Shown in pieces: positions 6,426 to 14,066 of a stretch of 17,685 nucleotides of DNA (position 1 is the stretch's first letter; each line of letters opens with the position of its first letter). Source of the stretch: Spirochaetae bacterium HGW-Spirochaetae-7 (GTDB lineage Bacteria; Spirochaetota; Spirochaetia; Treponematales; UBA12059); the NCBI GenBank assembly GCA_002839245.1, contig PGXR01000026.1, positions 1 through 17,685 of the forward strand, in the 5' to 3' direction. The notes under the pieces are model-generated. The model worked only from the letters and a program-made list of their open reading frames with translations, was not told the DNA's origin and ran no database searches. The position numbers were made by a program, and so were the translations under genes.

Positions 6426-9257
6426 ATGGACAAGCTGATAGTTAAAGGCGCGCGCGAAAACAACCTGAAGAACATCGACGTCGAGCTCCCCAGGGACAAG
6501 CTGATAGTCGTCTCCGGCCTCTCGGGCTCGGGCAAGAGTTCGCTGGCATTCGACACCATCTTCGCGGAGGGGCAGCGCCGCTACGTCGAGTCGCTGTCGG
6601 CCTATGCCAGGCAGTTCCTGGGGCAGATGAAGAAGCCCGACGTCGACTATATCGAGGGTCTGTCCCCGGCCATCTCCATCGAGCAGAAGACGACGCACCG
6701 CAACCCGCGATCGACGGTCGGCACGGTGACCGAGATATACGATTACTACCGGCTCCTCTTCGCGAGGGTAGGCACTCCCCATTGCCCCAAGTGCGGCCGC
6801 GAGATTCGAGAGCAGGGCATCGACCAGATCCTGGACACCATCATGTCCTGGAAGGCGGGCACCAAGCTGCAGGTGCTGGCGCCTGTCGTTCGGGGCAAGA
6901 AGGGCGAGCACCAGAAGATACTCGAGGATGCGGCCAAGCAGGGTTTCGTGCGGGCGCGCGTCAACGGCGAAATCCTGTCGCTCGACGGGGAGCTTTCACT
7001 CGACAAGCAGAAGAAGCACTCGATAGAGATAGTCGTCGACAGGCTCAAGCTGTCGGAGGACGGCAGGCGCCGTCTGGCCGAAGCCGTCGAGGCGGCGCTC
7101 AGGATAGCCGACGGCATCGTAATCGTCACCAGGGAGGATGGTGACAGGCAGGTCGACGAGTTTTTCAGCCAGCGCGGAGCCTGCCCTGAATGCAACGTGA
7201 GTCTCCCGGAGCTCGAGCCGCGGCTTTTTTCGTTCAACACCCCGCACGGCGCATGCCCCACCTGCACCGGACTGGGGATCAAGCTTGAGTTCGACCCGGA
7301 CCTGGTTATACCGGACCGCTCGCTGTCGTTCAACGAAGGCGGTTGCGTGCCGTACAATCCCGACGCGGCCTGGTACCGCTCACGCTTCGAGGCCCTCGCA
7401 AAGCACTACAAGTTCAGCCTCGACACCCCGTTCGGTGACCTGCCCGCAAAGGCGATGAGGGCCATCCTCTACGGCGGCGACGAGGCGATCAAGGTTCGCT
7501 ACGACAACGCCAAGGGAACCGGCCACTTCGAGTACGAATCAGCCTTCCCCGGCATCCTCTCCGAACTCAAGCGACGGTACATAGAGACGCAGAGCGACGG
7601 CATCAAGGACTGGCTCGAGAAGTTCATGAGCGAGAAACACTGCGACACCTGCGACGGCAAGCGCCTCAGACCCGAGGCGCTTGCCGTGACCATAGGCGGC
7701 GTGAACATCCACGACTTGTCCGCGAGGTCGGTGGAGGAATCGATACGCTTTTTCGAGACCGTGGCGCTGACCGATACCCAGAAGCAGATTTCCAGGCAGG
7801 TCTTCAAGGAAATTACCGCCAGGCTGTCGTTTCTGCAGAACGTCGGCCTCGAATACCTGACGCTCGAACGCAAGGCAGGCACGCTGTCGGGAGGCGAGGC
7901 GCAGCGTATCAGGCTGGCCACGCAGATAGGCTCGAGCCTCGTCGGGGTGCTGTACATCCTCGACGAGCCGTCTATAGGCCTTCACCAGCGCGACAACCAG
8001 CGCTTGATCGACACGTTGCTCTACCTGCGGGACATCGGCAACACACTGATCGTCGTCGAGCACGACGAGCAGACCCTGCGCACCGCCGACTGGATTGTGG
8101 ACCTTGGCCCGGGCGCCGGAGTCCATGGCGGGCATGTCGTGGCTTCGGGCACGCCTGCCGACGTGATGAAGAACAAGAAAAGCATCACCGGCAGGTACCT
8201 CGCCGGCGAGCTGTCCATAGACGTGCCAGCGCATCGAAGGGCCGGCAACGGCCACTCGATCACGATGCACGGTTGCCGCGAACACAACCTCAAGGGCATC
8301 GATGTGACGATACCGCTGGGCGTCTTTACCTGCATCACCGGCGTCTCGGGCTCGGGCAAGAGTACGCTGCTGACCGACCTGCTCTATCCTGCCATCTCCA
8401 ACCGCATCACCAGGACTGTCCAGCAGGAGGGCGATTTCGACAGCATCGAAGGGCTCGGCGCCATAGACAAGATCATCAACATCGACCAGAGCGCCATAGG
8501 GCGCACCCCCCGCTCGAACCCGGCTACCTATGTCGGCGTCTTCACGCCCATCCGCGACCTGTTCTCGACTCTGCCCGAATCAAAGGCGCGGGGCTACAAG
8601 CCGGGCCGCTTCAGCTTCAACGTCAGGGGCGGTCGCTGCGAGCACTGCCAGGGCGACGGCCAGATCAGGATAGAGATGCAGTTCCTGCCCGACGTGTACA
8701 TCACCTGCGACGTCTGCCACGGCAAGCGCTTCAACAACGACACGCTCGAGGTGCGCTTCAAGGGAAAGAACATCGCCGACATACTCGACATGACGATAGA
8801 GGAGGCCGCCTCGTTCTTCGAACGGGTTCCGCAGGTCTCCCACCGGCTCAACACCCTGCTGTCGGTGGGACTAGGCTACATCAAGCTGGGGCAGTCGGCA
8901 CTGACGCTTTCGGGAGGCGAGGCCCAGCGCATCAAGCTGGCTTTCGAACTAGCCAAGCGGCCGACCGGCAGGACGCTGTACTTCATGGACGAGCCGACGA
9001 CGGGCCTGCATTTCGCCGACGTCAAGCAACTGATGGAGACTATCCAGCGCCTGGTAGAAACGGGCAACTCCATCGTGATGATCGAGCACAACCTCGACGT
9101 GATAAAACAAGCCGACTGGGTAATCGACCTCGGTCCCGAAGGCGGCACCCGCGGAGGCCAGGTCGTCGCGCAGGGCATTCCCGAAGCGATCGCCAAGGTC
9201 AAGGGATCGTGGACCGGCAAATACCTGAAGGAAGCCCTGAAGGGGATGGGGAAGTGA
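6426..9257 (+). CDS. uvrA: Excinuclease ABC subunit A (UvrA)
   Basis: The DNA-damage recognition ATPase of nucleotide excision repair. It dimerises, loads UvrB on lesions and acts in the cytoplasm. At 943 residues it is the usual family length and appears complete. The first ABC module has Walker A GLSGSGKSS at 31-39, cysteine pairs CPKC (about 119) and CPEC/CPTC flanking the SFNTPHGAC segment, signature LSGGEAQRIRLA, and Walker B YILDEPSIGLHQRD. The second module has Walker A VSGSGKSTLL, zinc finger CEHC..CDVC with GDGQIRIEMQFLPDVY between, signature LSGGEAQRIKLA, and YFMDEPTTGLHFADV. The start MDKLIVKGARENNLKNI is canonical. No Shine-Dalgarno precedes the ATG. The TGA stop is itself the first three bases of a TGATCAG unit that heads the following repeat array. 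The LptD-type gene follows on the same strand. Confidence 0.99.
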   Translation: MDKLIVKGARENNLKNIDVELPRDKLIVVSGLSGSGKSSLAFDTIFAEGQRRYVESLSAYARQFLGQMKKPDVDYIEGLSPAISIEQKTTHRNPRSTVGTVTEIYDYYRLLFARVGTPHCPKCGREIREQGIDQILDTIMSWKAGTKLQVLAPVVRGKKGEHQKILEDAAKQGFVRARVNGEILSLDGELSLDKQKKHSIEIVVDRLKLSEDGRRRLAEAVEAALRIADGIVIVTREDGDRQVDEFFSQRGACPECNVSLPELEPRLFSFNTPHGACPTCTGLGIKLEFDPDLVIPDRSLSFNEGGCVPYNPDAAWYRSRFEALAKHYKFSLDTPFGDLPAKAMRAILYGGDEAIKVRYDNAKGTGHFEYESAFPGILSELKRRYIETQSDGIKDWLEKFMSEKHCDTCDGKRLRPEALAVTIGGVNIHDLSARSVEESIRFFETVALTDTQKQISRQVFKEITARLSFLQNVGLEYLTLERKAGTLSGGEAQRIRLATQIGSSLVGVLYILDEPSIGLHQRDNQRLIDTLLYLRDIGNTLIVVEHDEQTLRTADWIVDLGPGAGVHGGHVVASGTPADVMKNKKSITGRYLAGELSIDVPAHRRAGNGHSITMHGCREHNLKGIDVTIPLGVFTCITGVSGSGKSTLLTDLLYPAISNRITRTVQQEGDFDSIEGLGAIDKIINIDQSAIGRTPRSNPATYVGVFTPIRDLFSTLPESKARGYKPGRFSFNVRGGRCEHCQGDGQIRIEMQFLPDVYITCDVCHGKRFNNDTLEVRFKGKNIADILDMTIEEAASFFERVPQVSHRLNTLLSVGLGYIKLGQSALTLSGGEAQRIKLAFELAKRPTGRTLYFMDEPTTGLHFADVKQLMETIQRLVETGNSIVMIEHNLDVIKQADWVIDLGPEGGTRGGQVVAQGIPEAIAKVKGSWTGKYLKEALKGMGK

Positions 9258-9277
9258 TCAGTGGTTCAGTGGTTGAG

Positions 9278-9368
9278 TGATCAGTAATCAGTGATCAGTA
9301 ATCAGTGATCAGTAATCAGTAATCAGTAATCAGTAATCAGTGATCAGTGATCAGTGATCAGTGATCAG
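9278..9368. repeat. Thirteen tandem 7-bp T(G/A)ATCAG units
   Basis: Thirteen uninterrupted heptamers, alternating blocks of TGATCAG and TAATCAG, run from 9278 to 9368. A further TGATCAG at 9255-9261 contains the uvrA stop codon and is joined to the array by two degenerate 8-bp units (TGGTTCAG, TGGTTGAG). TGATCA is itself palindromic, so the array can form many small hairpins on either strand. It resembles the heptanucleotide short tandem repeats known from other bacterial intergenic regions. No function is evident. Confidence 0.95.
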
Positions 9369-9414
9369 TGGAAGCTCGGGGGGCAGCGCTTGCGCCGGGT
9401 CGCCCTCCCGGCCC

Positions 9415-9494
9415 GTCGATGACCTGCGAGCGTCAGCGAGTCAGGTCGCCCCCCCCGGCCGTCGATGACCTGCGAGCGTCAGCGAGTCAGGTCG
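9415..9494. repeat. Two copies of a 34-bp direct repeat
   Basis: Two identical 34-bp copies lie at 9415-9448 and 9461-9494 (period 46), beginning GTCGATGACCTGCGAG and ending GTCAGCGAGTCAGGTCG. They are separated by a C-rich 12-nt spacer. Each copy contains GACCTG and CAGGTC in inverted orientation, so each may fold. This looks like a dispersed intergenic repeat element. Confidence 0.88.
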
Positions 9495-9502
9495 AACGAC
9501 GG

Positions 9503-9537
9503 CCCGCAATCGCGGCCCTTGGGTCCGCGATTGCGGG
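9503..9537. terminator. Strong stem-loop between uvrA and the LptD-like gene
   Basis: Perfect 13-bp arms CCCGCAATCGCGG (9503-9515) and CCGCGATTGCGGG (9525-9537) flank a 9-nt loop whose CCC and GGG may pair further. It stands directly before the promoter-like TTTACC of the next gene. There is no U-tract, so it could be a uvrA terminator of a non-canonical type, an mRNA 3'-end stabiliser or a protein-binding palindrome. The structure is certain; the role is not. Confidence 0.45.
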
Positions 9538-9538
9538 G

Positions 9539-9567
9539 TTTACCGCGTACGCTTTTCGCTCTATCAT
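9539..9567 (+). promoter_or_regulatory. Probable promoter of the LptD-like gene
   Basis: TTTACC (9539-9544) and TATCAT (9562-9567) are separated by 17 nt. The -10 ends 10 nt before the chosen ATG at 9578, leaving no room for a Shine-Dalgarno leader. The predicted transcript would start at or within a few bases of the start codon. Confidence 0.45.
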
Positions 9568-9577
9568 GCATGGTCGT

Positions 9578-12500
9578 ATGCCGACCCGACACTTTCGCGC
9601 CGCCCGTATCCTGGCGCTGTCAGCTTTCATGCTCTCACTGGTCGGCATAGCCCCGGCGACAGCGCAGGAGGAGAACCCCGCGCCTTCGGCTGATGCAAGC
9701 GCCGAACCCGACCTCGTGCTTGCAACCATGGCGCTCGACATAGCCACCTCCGACTGGTATGCCCTCGTCGACTGGGTGCGGCGGCTCGGGCTGTCCGACT
9801 CGGGCAGCGCTGAAGAATTGCGGAGCAGGCTGTATGCCCACTTCGGCATACAGCCTCCCGCTCCCGCCGGCGAATCGAAAAAGACCATTACCATAGTGTC
9901 CGCGGACCGTACGGAGTACCTGAACGCCACCGATGACGGCGAGTCGACGGTGCATTTTACCGGTCGGGTGTCGATATCGGTAAAGGACGACGACACGGGC
10001 GAAACCCTGACGATCGACGCTGACGAGGTCCTCGTCAACCGCGATGCCAACATCCTGTCGGCCCGAGGCGACATCGTCTTCGAGAGGAAACGCGCCAACG
10101 GCACGGACTGGTTCATGGGGGAGTCCCTCGAGCTGGACATGGACGACTGGAGCGGCGTCTTCCTCGACGGCGAGAGCAGGCAAGGGTCGTCATCCGGCGA
10201 TGCAGCGTCATCGGCAGCTGCCTCGGCGTCCGGGGCGACGGATACGTTATTCTTCAGGGCAGACGACATCGTCAAGCGCGGCGCGGACGTGCTCGTCTTC
10301 AAGGACGGCGTCGTCAGCTCCTGCGACGACGCTCACCCCCATTATTCGATACGCGCCTCCAAGATCTGGATACTCGGCGGCAACGAGTGGGCGATGCTCA
10401 ACGCCACGCTGTCGGTGGGCGAGATACCGCTGCTGTACCTCCCGTTCTTCTATTATCCGGGCGAGGAGATAGTCTTCCATCCTGTCATCGGATACGACGC
10501 GCGCTTCGGCCGTTACGTGCAGACTACGACCTACCTGCTCGGCGAGAAGGCTCCGAAGAAACAGGACATCAGCCTCCTCAGGCTCACCGACGGCACGAAC
10601 GCCTACGAGAGGAAAGTGGACGGAGTCTTCCTCCGGACGACGAGGGAAAAGAAACAGGGCCAGGCGACGGATTTCGTCAAGGTCATCGTCGACCTCTACT
10701 CCAATCTTGGCGGTTTCGCCGCGGTCGAGACCAAGGCATCCGCGTTCGGCCCGTTCAAGTCCGTCACCGGCTTCGCCGGAATCGGGCTGACCCGCTCCGT
10801 ATTCCTTTCATCAGACGGGTCGACGTATACGCCGTTCGTCGCCGCAGGAGACTATGCGAGCGTCTGGAACCCGGTCGATCTGTTCGGACTGGAACTGCCC
10901 TTCCGCTTCGGTTTCGACTTCGGCTCGAGCGTCGACCTCGGGCCGCTCAGAATGTCGTTCGCCTTGCCCTTCTACAGCGACGCCTACTACAACCGTGACT
11001 TCAAGGACCGCAGCGAGGACATGAACTGGCTCCAGTTCCTCGACCAGGCGACGGACGATACGGTGATAGCGAAGATTACATCGTTCACCGATTCGGTCAG
11101 CCTGTCGGGCAGCGTGCCGGCCGCTTCGTTGCCGCCATGGATCTCCTCGGTATCGCTCGGCAGGTTCATTTCGTCGCTGGCGTGGTCGTCGGTTCCAAAG
11201 GAAAAGCCGTTACCGATATCATCAAACGAGCGGATCAGGTTCGACTTCGATCCGACGAACGAGTTCTTCGTGCCCTACGAGTGGACTCTCCTCGATGCCT
11301 CCGTCAGCCTCTCGGGCACGCTGTACAGGTATCCCTTGCGGGATCCGGTCTCCGCCTCGGCTTTACGCGCCAGACCCCCGGAAGGTCCCGCGGGGGAGCC
11401 GGGCACCGCTGCGGAAAAAGTCCGCGATGCCATTGACGCGGCGCTTGGCGGGCTTCCCGCCCTCGAGACGCCGTGGGCCGCGTCGGAGAAGCCAGCGGCC
11501 GTTACGACGGATTCGTTGCCCGGTTTCTCGGCGCCGGCCATCGCCTCGCCGGAGACACAAACCGACAGGACGCCACTGTCGGCTTCGCTTTCGTGGTCGC
11601 TGGGCCCGACTTTCACCTGGAAGCGCCGCTTCCTGACGAGCGCGTGGACGGGAACGGAACCTTCCGCGGTCGATTGGGCGGCGCTGTACGAGACGCGGAC
11701 GGTCAGGAACGCCGGCACCCTCTCGCTGTCCGGGGCGCTGTACGACGGCCTCCTGGGCCTGTCCGCCAGCCTGTCAGCCTCCTCCCAGTACCAGGACAGG
11801 CCCAGGGTGATAGACAACCTGACGTACGCGAGCGAGTCCCTGCTGGCCACCTGGGCCAGGCAGGACGCCCAGTACCGCAACGACAAGGTTTCGGCGACCA
11901 TAAAGCTCTCGAGCTCGCCGTTCCAGGATTCCTGGCTGTGGTCGCCGACAAGCATCAGCTACAGCCTGTCGTCGCTGCTGTACGAATATGCCTTCGAGTC
12001 GATGGACCCCTTCTACCTCACCGATCCTTCGAAGGCCTCCTACGGCAGCGCCTGGGCCGACTGGACCGACGATACCGTCAGCGCCCACGCCCTGTCGCTC
12101 GTCCTCGGACTCAAGCCCTGGGGCTACGCCCAGACGCTCACCCTCGTGGCCGACCTCCCGCCCATCCTCGAAGGGTACTCGGGTACCGTCAGCCTCAGGT
12201 CGTCGTGGGCCACGCTGACCGTCGGTACGGCATATTCGGTGCCGCAGCCCGGAGCCGAGTTCGCGTGGGATCCGCTGAGCGCCAGCCTCACACTGGGCGC
12301 ATCGCCTGGCCCGACGCTGACCAGCTCCTTTGCCTGGAGCATCGAGTCGAGCGGCCCGACGTCGATGACGGGCAGCGTGGCCTGGAAGGGGCTTACGGCA
12401 TCGCTGAGCGCCAGGGAGGCCATCGCGTACAGGCTCAAGAACGTCACCGGCTGGGAAGCGATCGGCTCCGTCGCCGTATTCAGGGTTAATTCGGCCCAGC

Positions 12501-13021
12501 TGGCCTTCGTCAACAGCTGGAAGCCGCCTCCGGCATGGCGGCGGCGCATAGCCTGGAGCATCGACGTCAACGCCAGCGCCCAGCAGAGCTTCCTGCGCTT
12601 CACCGACTCGTACCTGAACCTGGTATTGGGCCTGACCTTCAAGGTGCACCAGTTTCTCGACATCACCTTCTCCTCGACATCAAGGAATTCGTCGCTGTGG
12701 CGTTACTATCCCGGCCTGTTCGACATCCCGGTGCCTATCGAGCCGGTGAACCCCTTCGTCGACCTGTACAAATCGTTCAACTTTTTCGATCCGAGCGGCG
12801 CGGACCGGCGGGAGTCGCTGTTCAAGCTCAAGGCGCTGTCCGCCACCGCCACGCATTACCTGCATGACTGGGACCTGGCGATGACGTTCTCCGCATTGCC
12901 CGTGCTTGACGGGGCCGAGTACATCTTCAAGCCCAGCTTCTCCGTTTCGCTCGCGTGGCGCTCCGTCTCCCAGATCAAGTCGGTCTACAAACGGGACGGC
13001 GAGACGGTTTCCTGGAAATGA
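9578..13021 (+). CDS. lptD: LptD/OstA-like outer-membrane protein
   Basis: A 1147-residue protein of the LptD/OstA type, which places lipopolysaccharide or a related glycolipid in the outer leaflet of the outer membrane. A signal peptide is visible (RILALSAFMLSLVGIAPATA, cleavage before QEEN). Residues about 45-91 form a SAP-like helical motif. Residues about 99-300 are the periplasmic OstA beta-jellyroll, with GETLTIDADEVLVNR and LSARGDIVFER. Then comes the family-typical IPLLYLPFFYYPGEEIVFHP with GRYVQTTTYLLGE, followed by a long barrel region rich in alternating Ser/aromatic strands. A 70-residue Ala/Pro-rich low-complexity insert (about 590-666) interrupts the barrel. The only cysteine is C249, so the disulfides of enterobacterial LptD are absent. 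ATG 9578 was chosen for the signal peptide; ATG 9566 in the same frame is possible. The frame stays open back to 9368, but that stretch is repeat DNA. Adjacency to uvrA matches my recollection of Treponema pallidum. Confidence 0.85.
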   Translation: MPTRHFRAARILALSAFMLSLVGIAPATAQEENPAPSADASAEPDLVLATMALDIATSDWYALVDWVRRLGLSDSGSAEELRSRLYAHFGIQPPAPAGESKKTITIVSADRTEYLNATDDGESTVHFTGRVSISVKDDDTGETLTIDADEVLVNRDANILSARGDIVFERKRANGTDWFMGESLELDMDDWSGVFLDGESRQGSSSGDAASSAAASASGATDTLFFRADDIVKRGADVLVFKDGVVSSCDDAHPHYSIRASKIWILGGNEWAMLNATLSVGEIPLLYLPFFYYPGEEIVFHPVIGYDARFGRYVQTTTYLLGEKAPKKQDISLLRLTDGTNAYERKVDGVFLRTTREKKQGQATDFVKVIVDLYSNLGGFAAVETKASAFGPFKSVTGFAGIGLTRSVFLSSDGSTYTPFVAAGDYASVWNPVDLFGLELPFRFGFDFGSSVDLGPLRMSFALPFYSDAYYNRDFKDRSEDMNWLQFLDQATDDTVIAKITSFTDSVSLSGSVPAASLPPWISSVSLGRFISSLAWSSVPKEKPLPISSNERIRFDFDPTNEFFVPYEWTLLDASVSLSGTLYRYPLRDPVSASALRARPPEGPAGEPGTAAEKVRDAIDAALGGLPALETPWAASEKPAAVTTDSLPGFSAPAIASPETQTDRTPLSASLSWSLGPTFTWKRRFLTSAWTGTEPSAVDWAALYETRTVRNAGTLSLSGALYDGLLGLSASLSASSQYQDRPRVIDNLTYASESLLATWARQDAQYRNDKVSATIKLSSSPFQDSWLWSPTSISYSLSSLLYEYAFESMDPFYLTDPSKASYGSAWADWTDDTVSAHALSLVLGLKPWGYAQTLTLVADLPPILEGYSGTVSLRSSWATLTVGTAYSVPQPGAEFAWDPLSASLTLGASPGPTLTSSFAWSIESSGPTSMTGSVAWKGLTASLSAREAIAYRLKNVTGWEAIGSVAVFRVNSAQLAFVNSWKPPPAWRRRIAWSIDVNASAQQSFLRFTDSYLNLVLGLTFKVHQFLDITFSSTSRNSSLWRYYPGLFDIPVPIEPVNPFVDLYKSFNFFDPSGADRRESLFKLKALSATATHYLHDWDLAMTFSALPVLDGAEYIFKPSFSVSLAWRSVSQIKSVYKRDGETVSWK

Positions 13022-13042
13022 CCAGCACCCCGCCGGCCTTCC

Positions 13043-13069
13043 TTGATTTTTTCCCATGGCGACTATAGG
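13043..13069 (+). promoter_or_regulatory. Possible phoH operon promoter
   Basis: TTGATT (13043-13048) and TATAGG (13064-13069) lie just upstream of the preferred GTG start at 13080, but the spacing is short (15 nt). The same bases contain AGGATGG (13067-13073), which could instead be a Shine-Dalgarno for that GTG. The two readings exclude each other. Confidence 0.28.
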
Positions 13070-13079
13070 ATGGTCAGAC

Positions 13080-14066
13080 GTGATCCCGACCGAGGCTGTA
13101 GGCATCGCCCTGGACGATACGAGGCTCCTTGCCGACGTCTGCGGCGTCAACGATTACAATCTTCGCGTTTTCGAGCGTCTTCTGGGCGTCAGCGTATTCG
13201 TGCGCGGCAACGAGATCATCCTTGAATCCACCGATGCCTGCATCAGGGACCTCTTCACCTCGATGATATCCCAGCTGCTCGAAGCCATCGGCGAGGGCAT
13301 GCCGGCGTCTCCCGACCTCATCACGGCTATACACGCGAGCTTGACTCCCGAAGGAGTCCCCTCCAGCCAGGCTCCCGGCGAGCGATCGTGCGCCGACCGC
13401 TTCAGGGAAGCCGCGATCCAGGTTCCCGGAGCCTTTTCCAAGGTCTATCCCCGCACCGCCAACCAGGCCCTCTACCTGCGCGGGCTTTCGACCCACGACA
13501 TAAGCATCGCCATCGGCCCGGCGGGAACCGGCAAGACATATCTGGCGGTAGCCTGGGCGCTCAGGGAAATACTGTCCAAGGCCAGGCGCAAGCTCGTGCT
13601 GACGCGCCCCGTGGTCGAGGCCGGGGAGAGCTTGGGCTTCCTGCCGGGCGATCTCGGCCAGAAGATCAGCCCCTACCTGCGTCCCCTGTACGACGCGATG
13701 GAAGCCCTGGTGCCCTTCGACGTCGTCCGCAGGCTGGAGGACAACCATACCATCGAGATAGCGCCGCTCGCCTACATGCGCGGCCGGAGCCTCAACAATT
13801 GCGTCGTCATCCTCGACGAAGCCCAGAACACCACGAAGGAGCAGATGAAGATGTTTCTCACGAGGCTCGGCGAAGGCTCGGTGGCAGTGATCACCGGCGA
13901 CGTGACGCAGATAGACCTGCCAAGGAAGTCCGAGTCCGGCCTGGTCCACGCGCTGTCCGTGCTTTCGGGCATAGACGAGATCTTCGTCTGCCGCATGGAC
14001 GGCAGGGACGTCGTGCGCAATCCCCTCGTAAGGAAGATCATCGAAGCCTATGAGTCCGAATTCTGA
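13080..14066 (+). CDS. phoH: PhoH-family ATPase
   Basis: A cytoplasmic P-loop ATPase of the PhoH/PhoL family, which commonly accompanies ybeY and is thought to act in RNA metabolism. At 328 residues from the chosen start it has an N-terminal KH-like region (NYNLRVFERLLGVSVFVRGNEI variant), Walker A GPAGTGKTY, the PhoH-typical LTRPVVEAGESLGFLPGD, and Walker B VVILDEAQNTT followed by TGDVTQIDLP. An ATG at 13056 gives eight more residues. I prefer GTG 13080 because the codons between have A/T-rich third positions unlike the gene body, and no Shine-Dalgarno precedes 13056. The gene overlaps the next by 17 bp and heads a five-gene run. Function beyond ATP binding is inferred from the family. Confidence 0.92.
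   Translation: MIPTEAVGIALDDTRLLADVCGVNDYNLRVFERLLGVSVFVRGNEIILESTDACIRDLFTSMISQLLEAIGEGMPASPDLITAIHASLTPEGVPSSQAPGERSCADRFREAAIQVPGAFSKVYPRTANQALYLRGLSTHDISIAIGPAGTGKTYLAVAWALREILSKARRKLVLTRPVVEAGESLGFLPGDLGQKISPYLRPLYDAMEALVPFDVVRRLEDNHTIEIAPLAYMRGRSLNNCVVILDEAQNTTKEQMKMFLTRLGEGSVAVITGDVTQIDLPRKSESGLVHALSVLSGIDEIFVCRMDGRDVVRNPLVRKIIEAYESEF

Noticed and set aside
7539..8285. Long minus-strand reading frames within uvrA and similar shadows in lptD, phoH and the HD gene
   Set aside because: They are antisense or alternate-frame consequences of high GC3 in clearly real genes and contain no domain motifs.
9278..9368. CRISPR array
   Set aside because: Units are 7 bp and contiguous with no unique spacers.
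9368..9577. In-frame N-terminal extension of the LptD-like protein by 70 codons
   Set aside because: The extension translates the 34-bp direct repeats and the stem-loop, and would bury the signal peptide found just after ATG 9578.
13022..13056. Terminator after the LptD-like gene
   Set aside because: A T-rich run is present, but the only preceding inverted repeat (around CCGGCC) is too short to support a stable stem.
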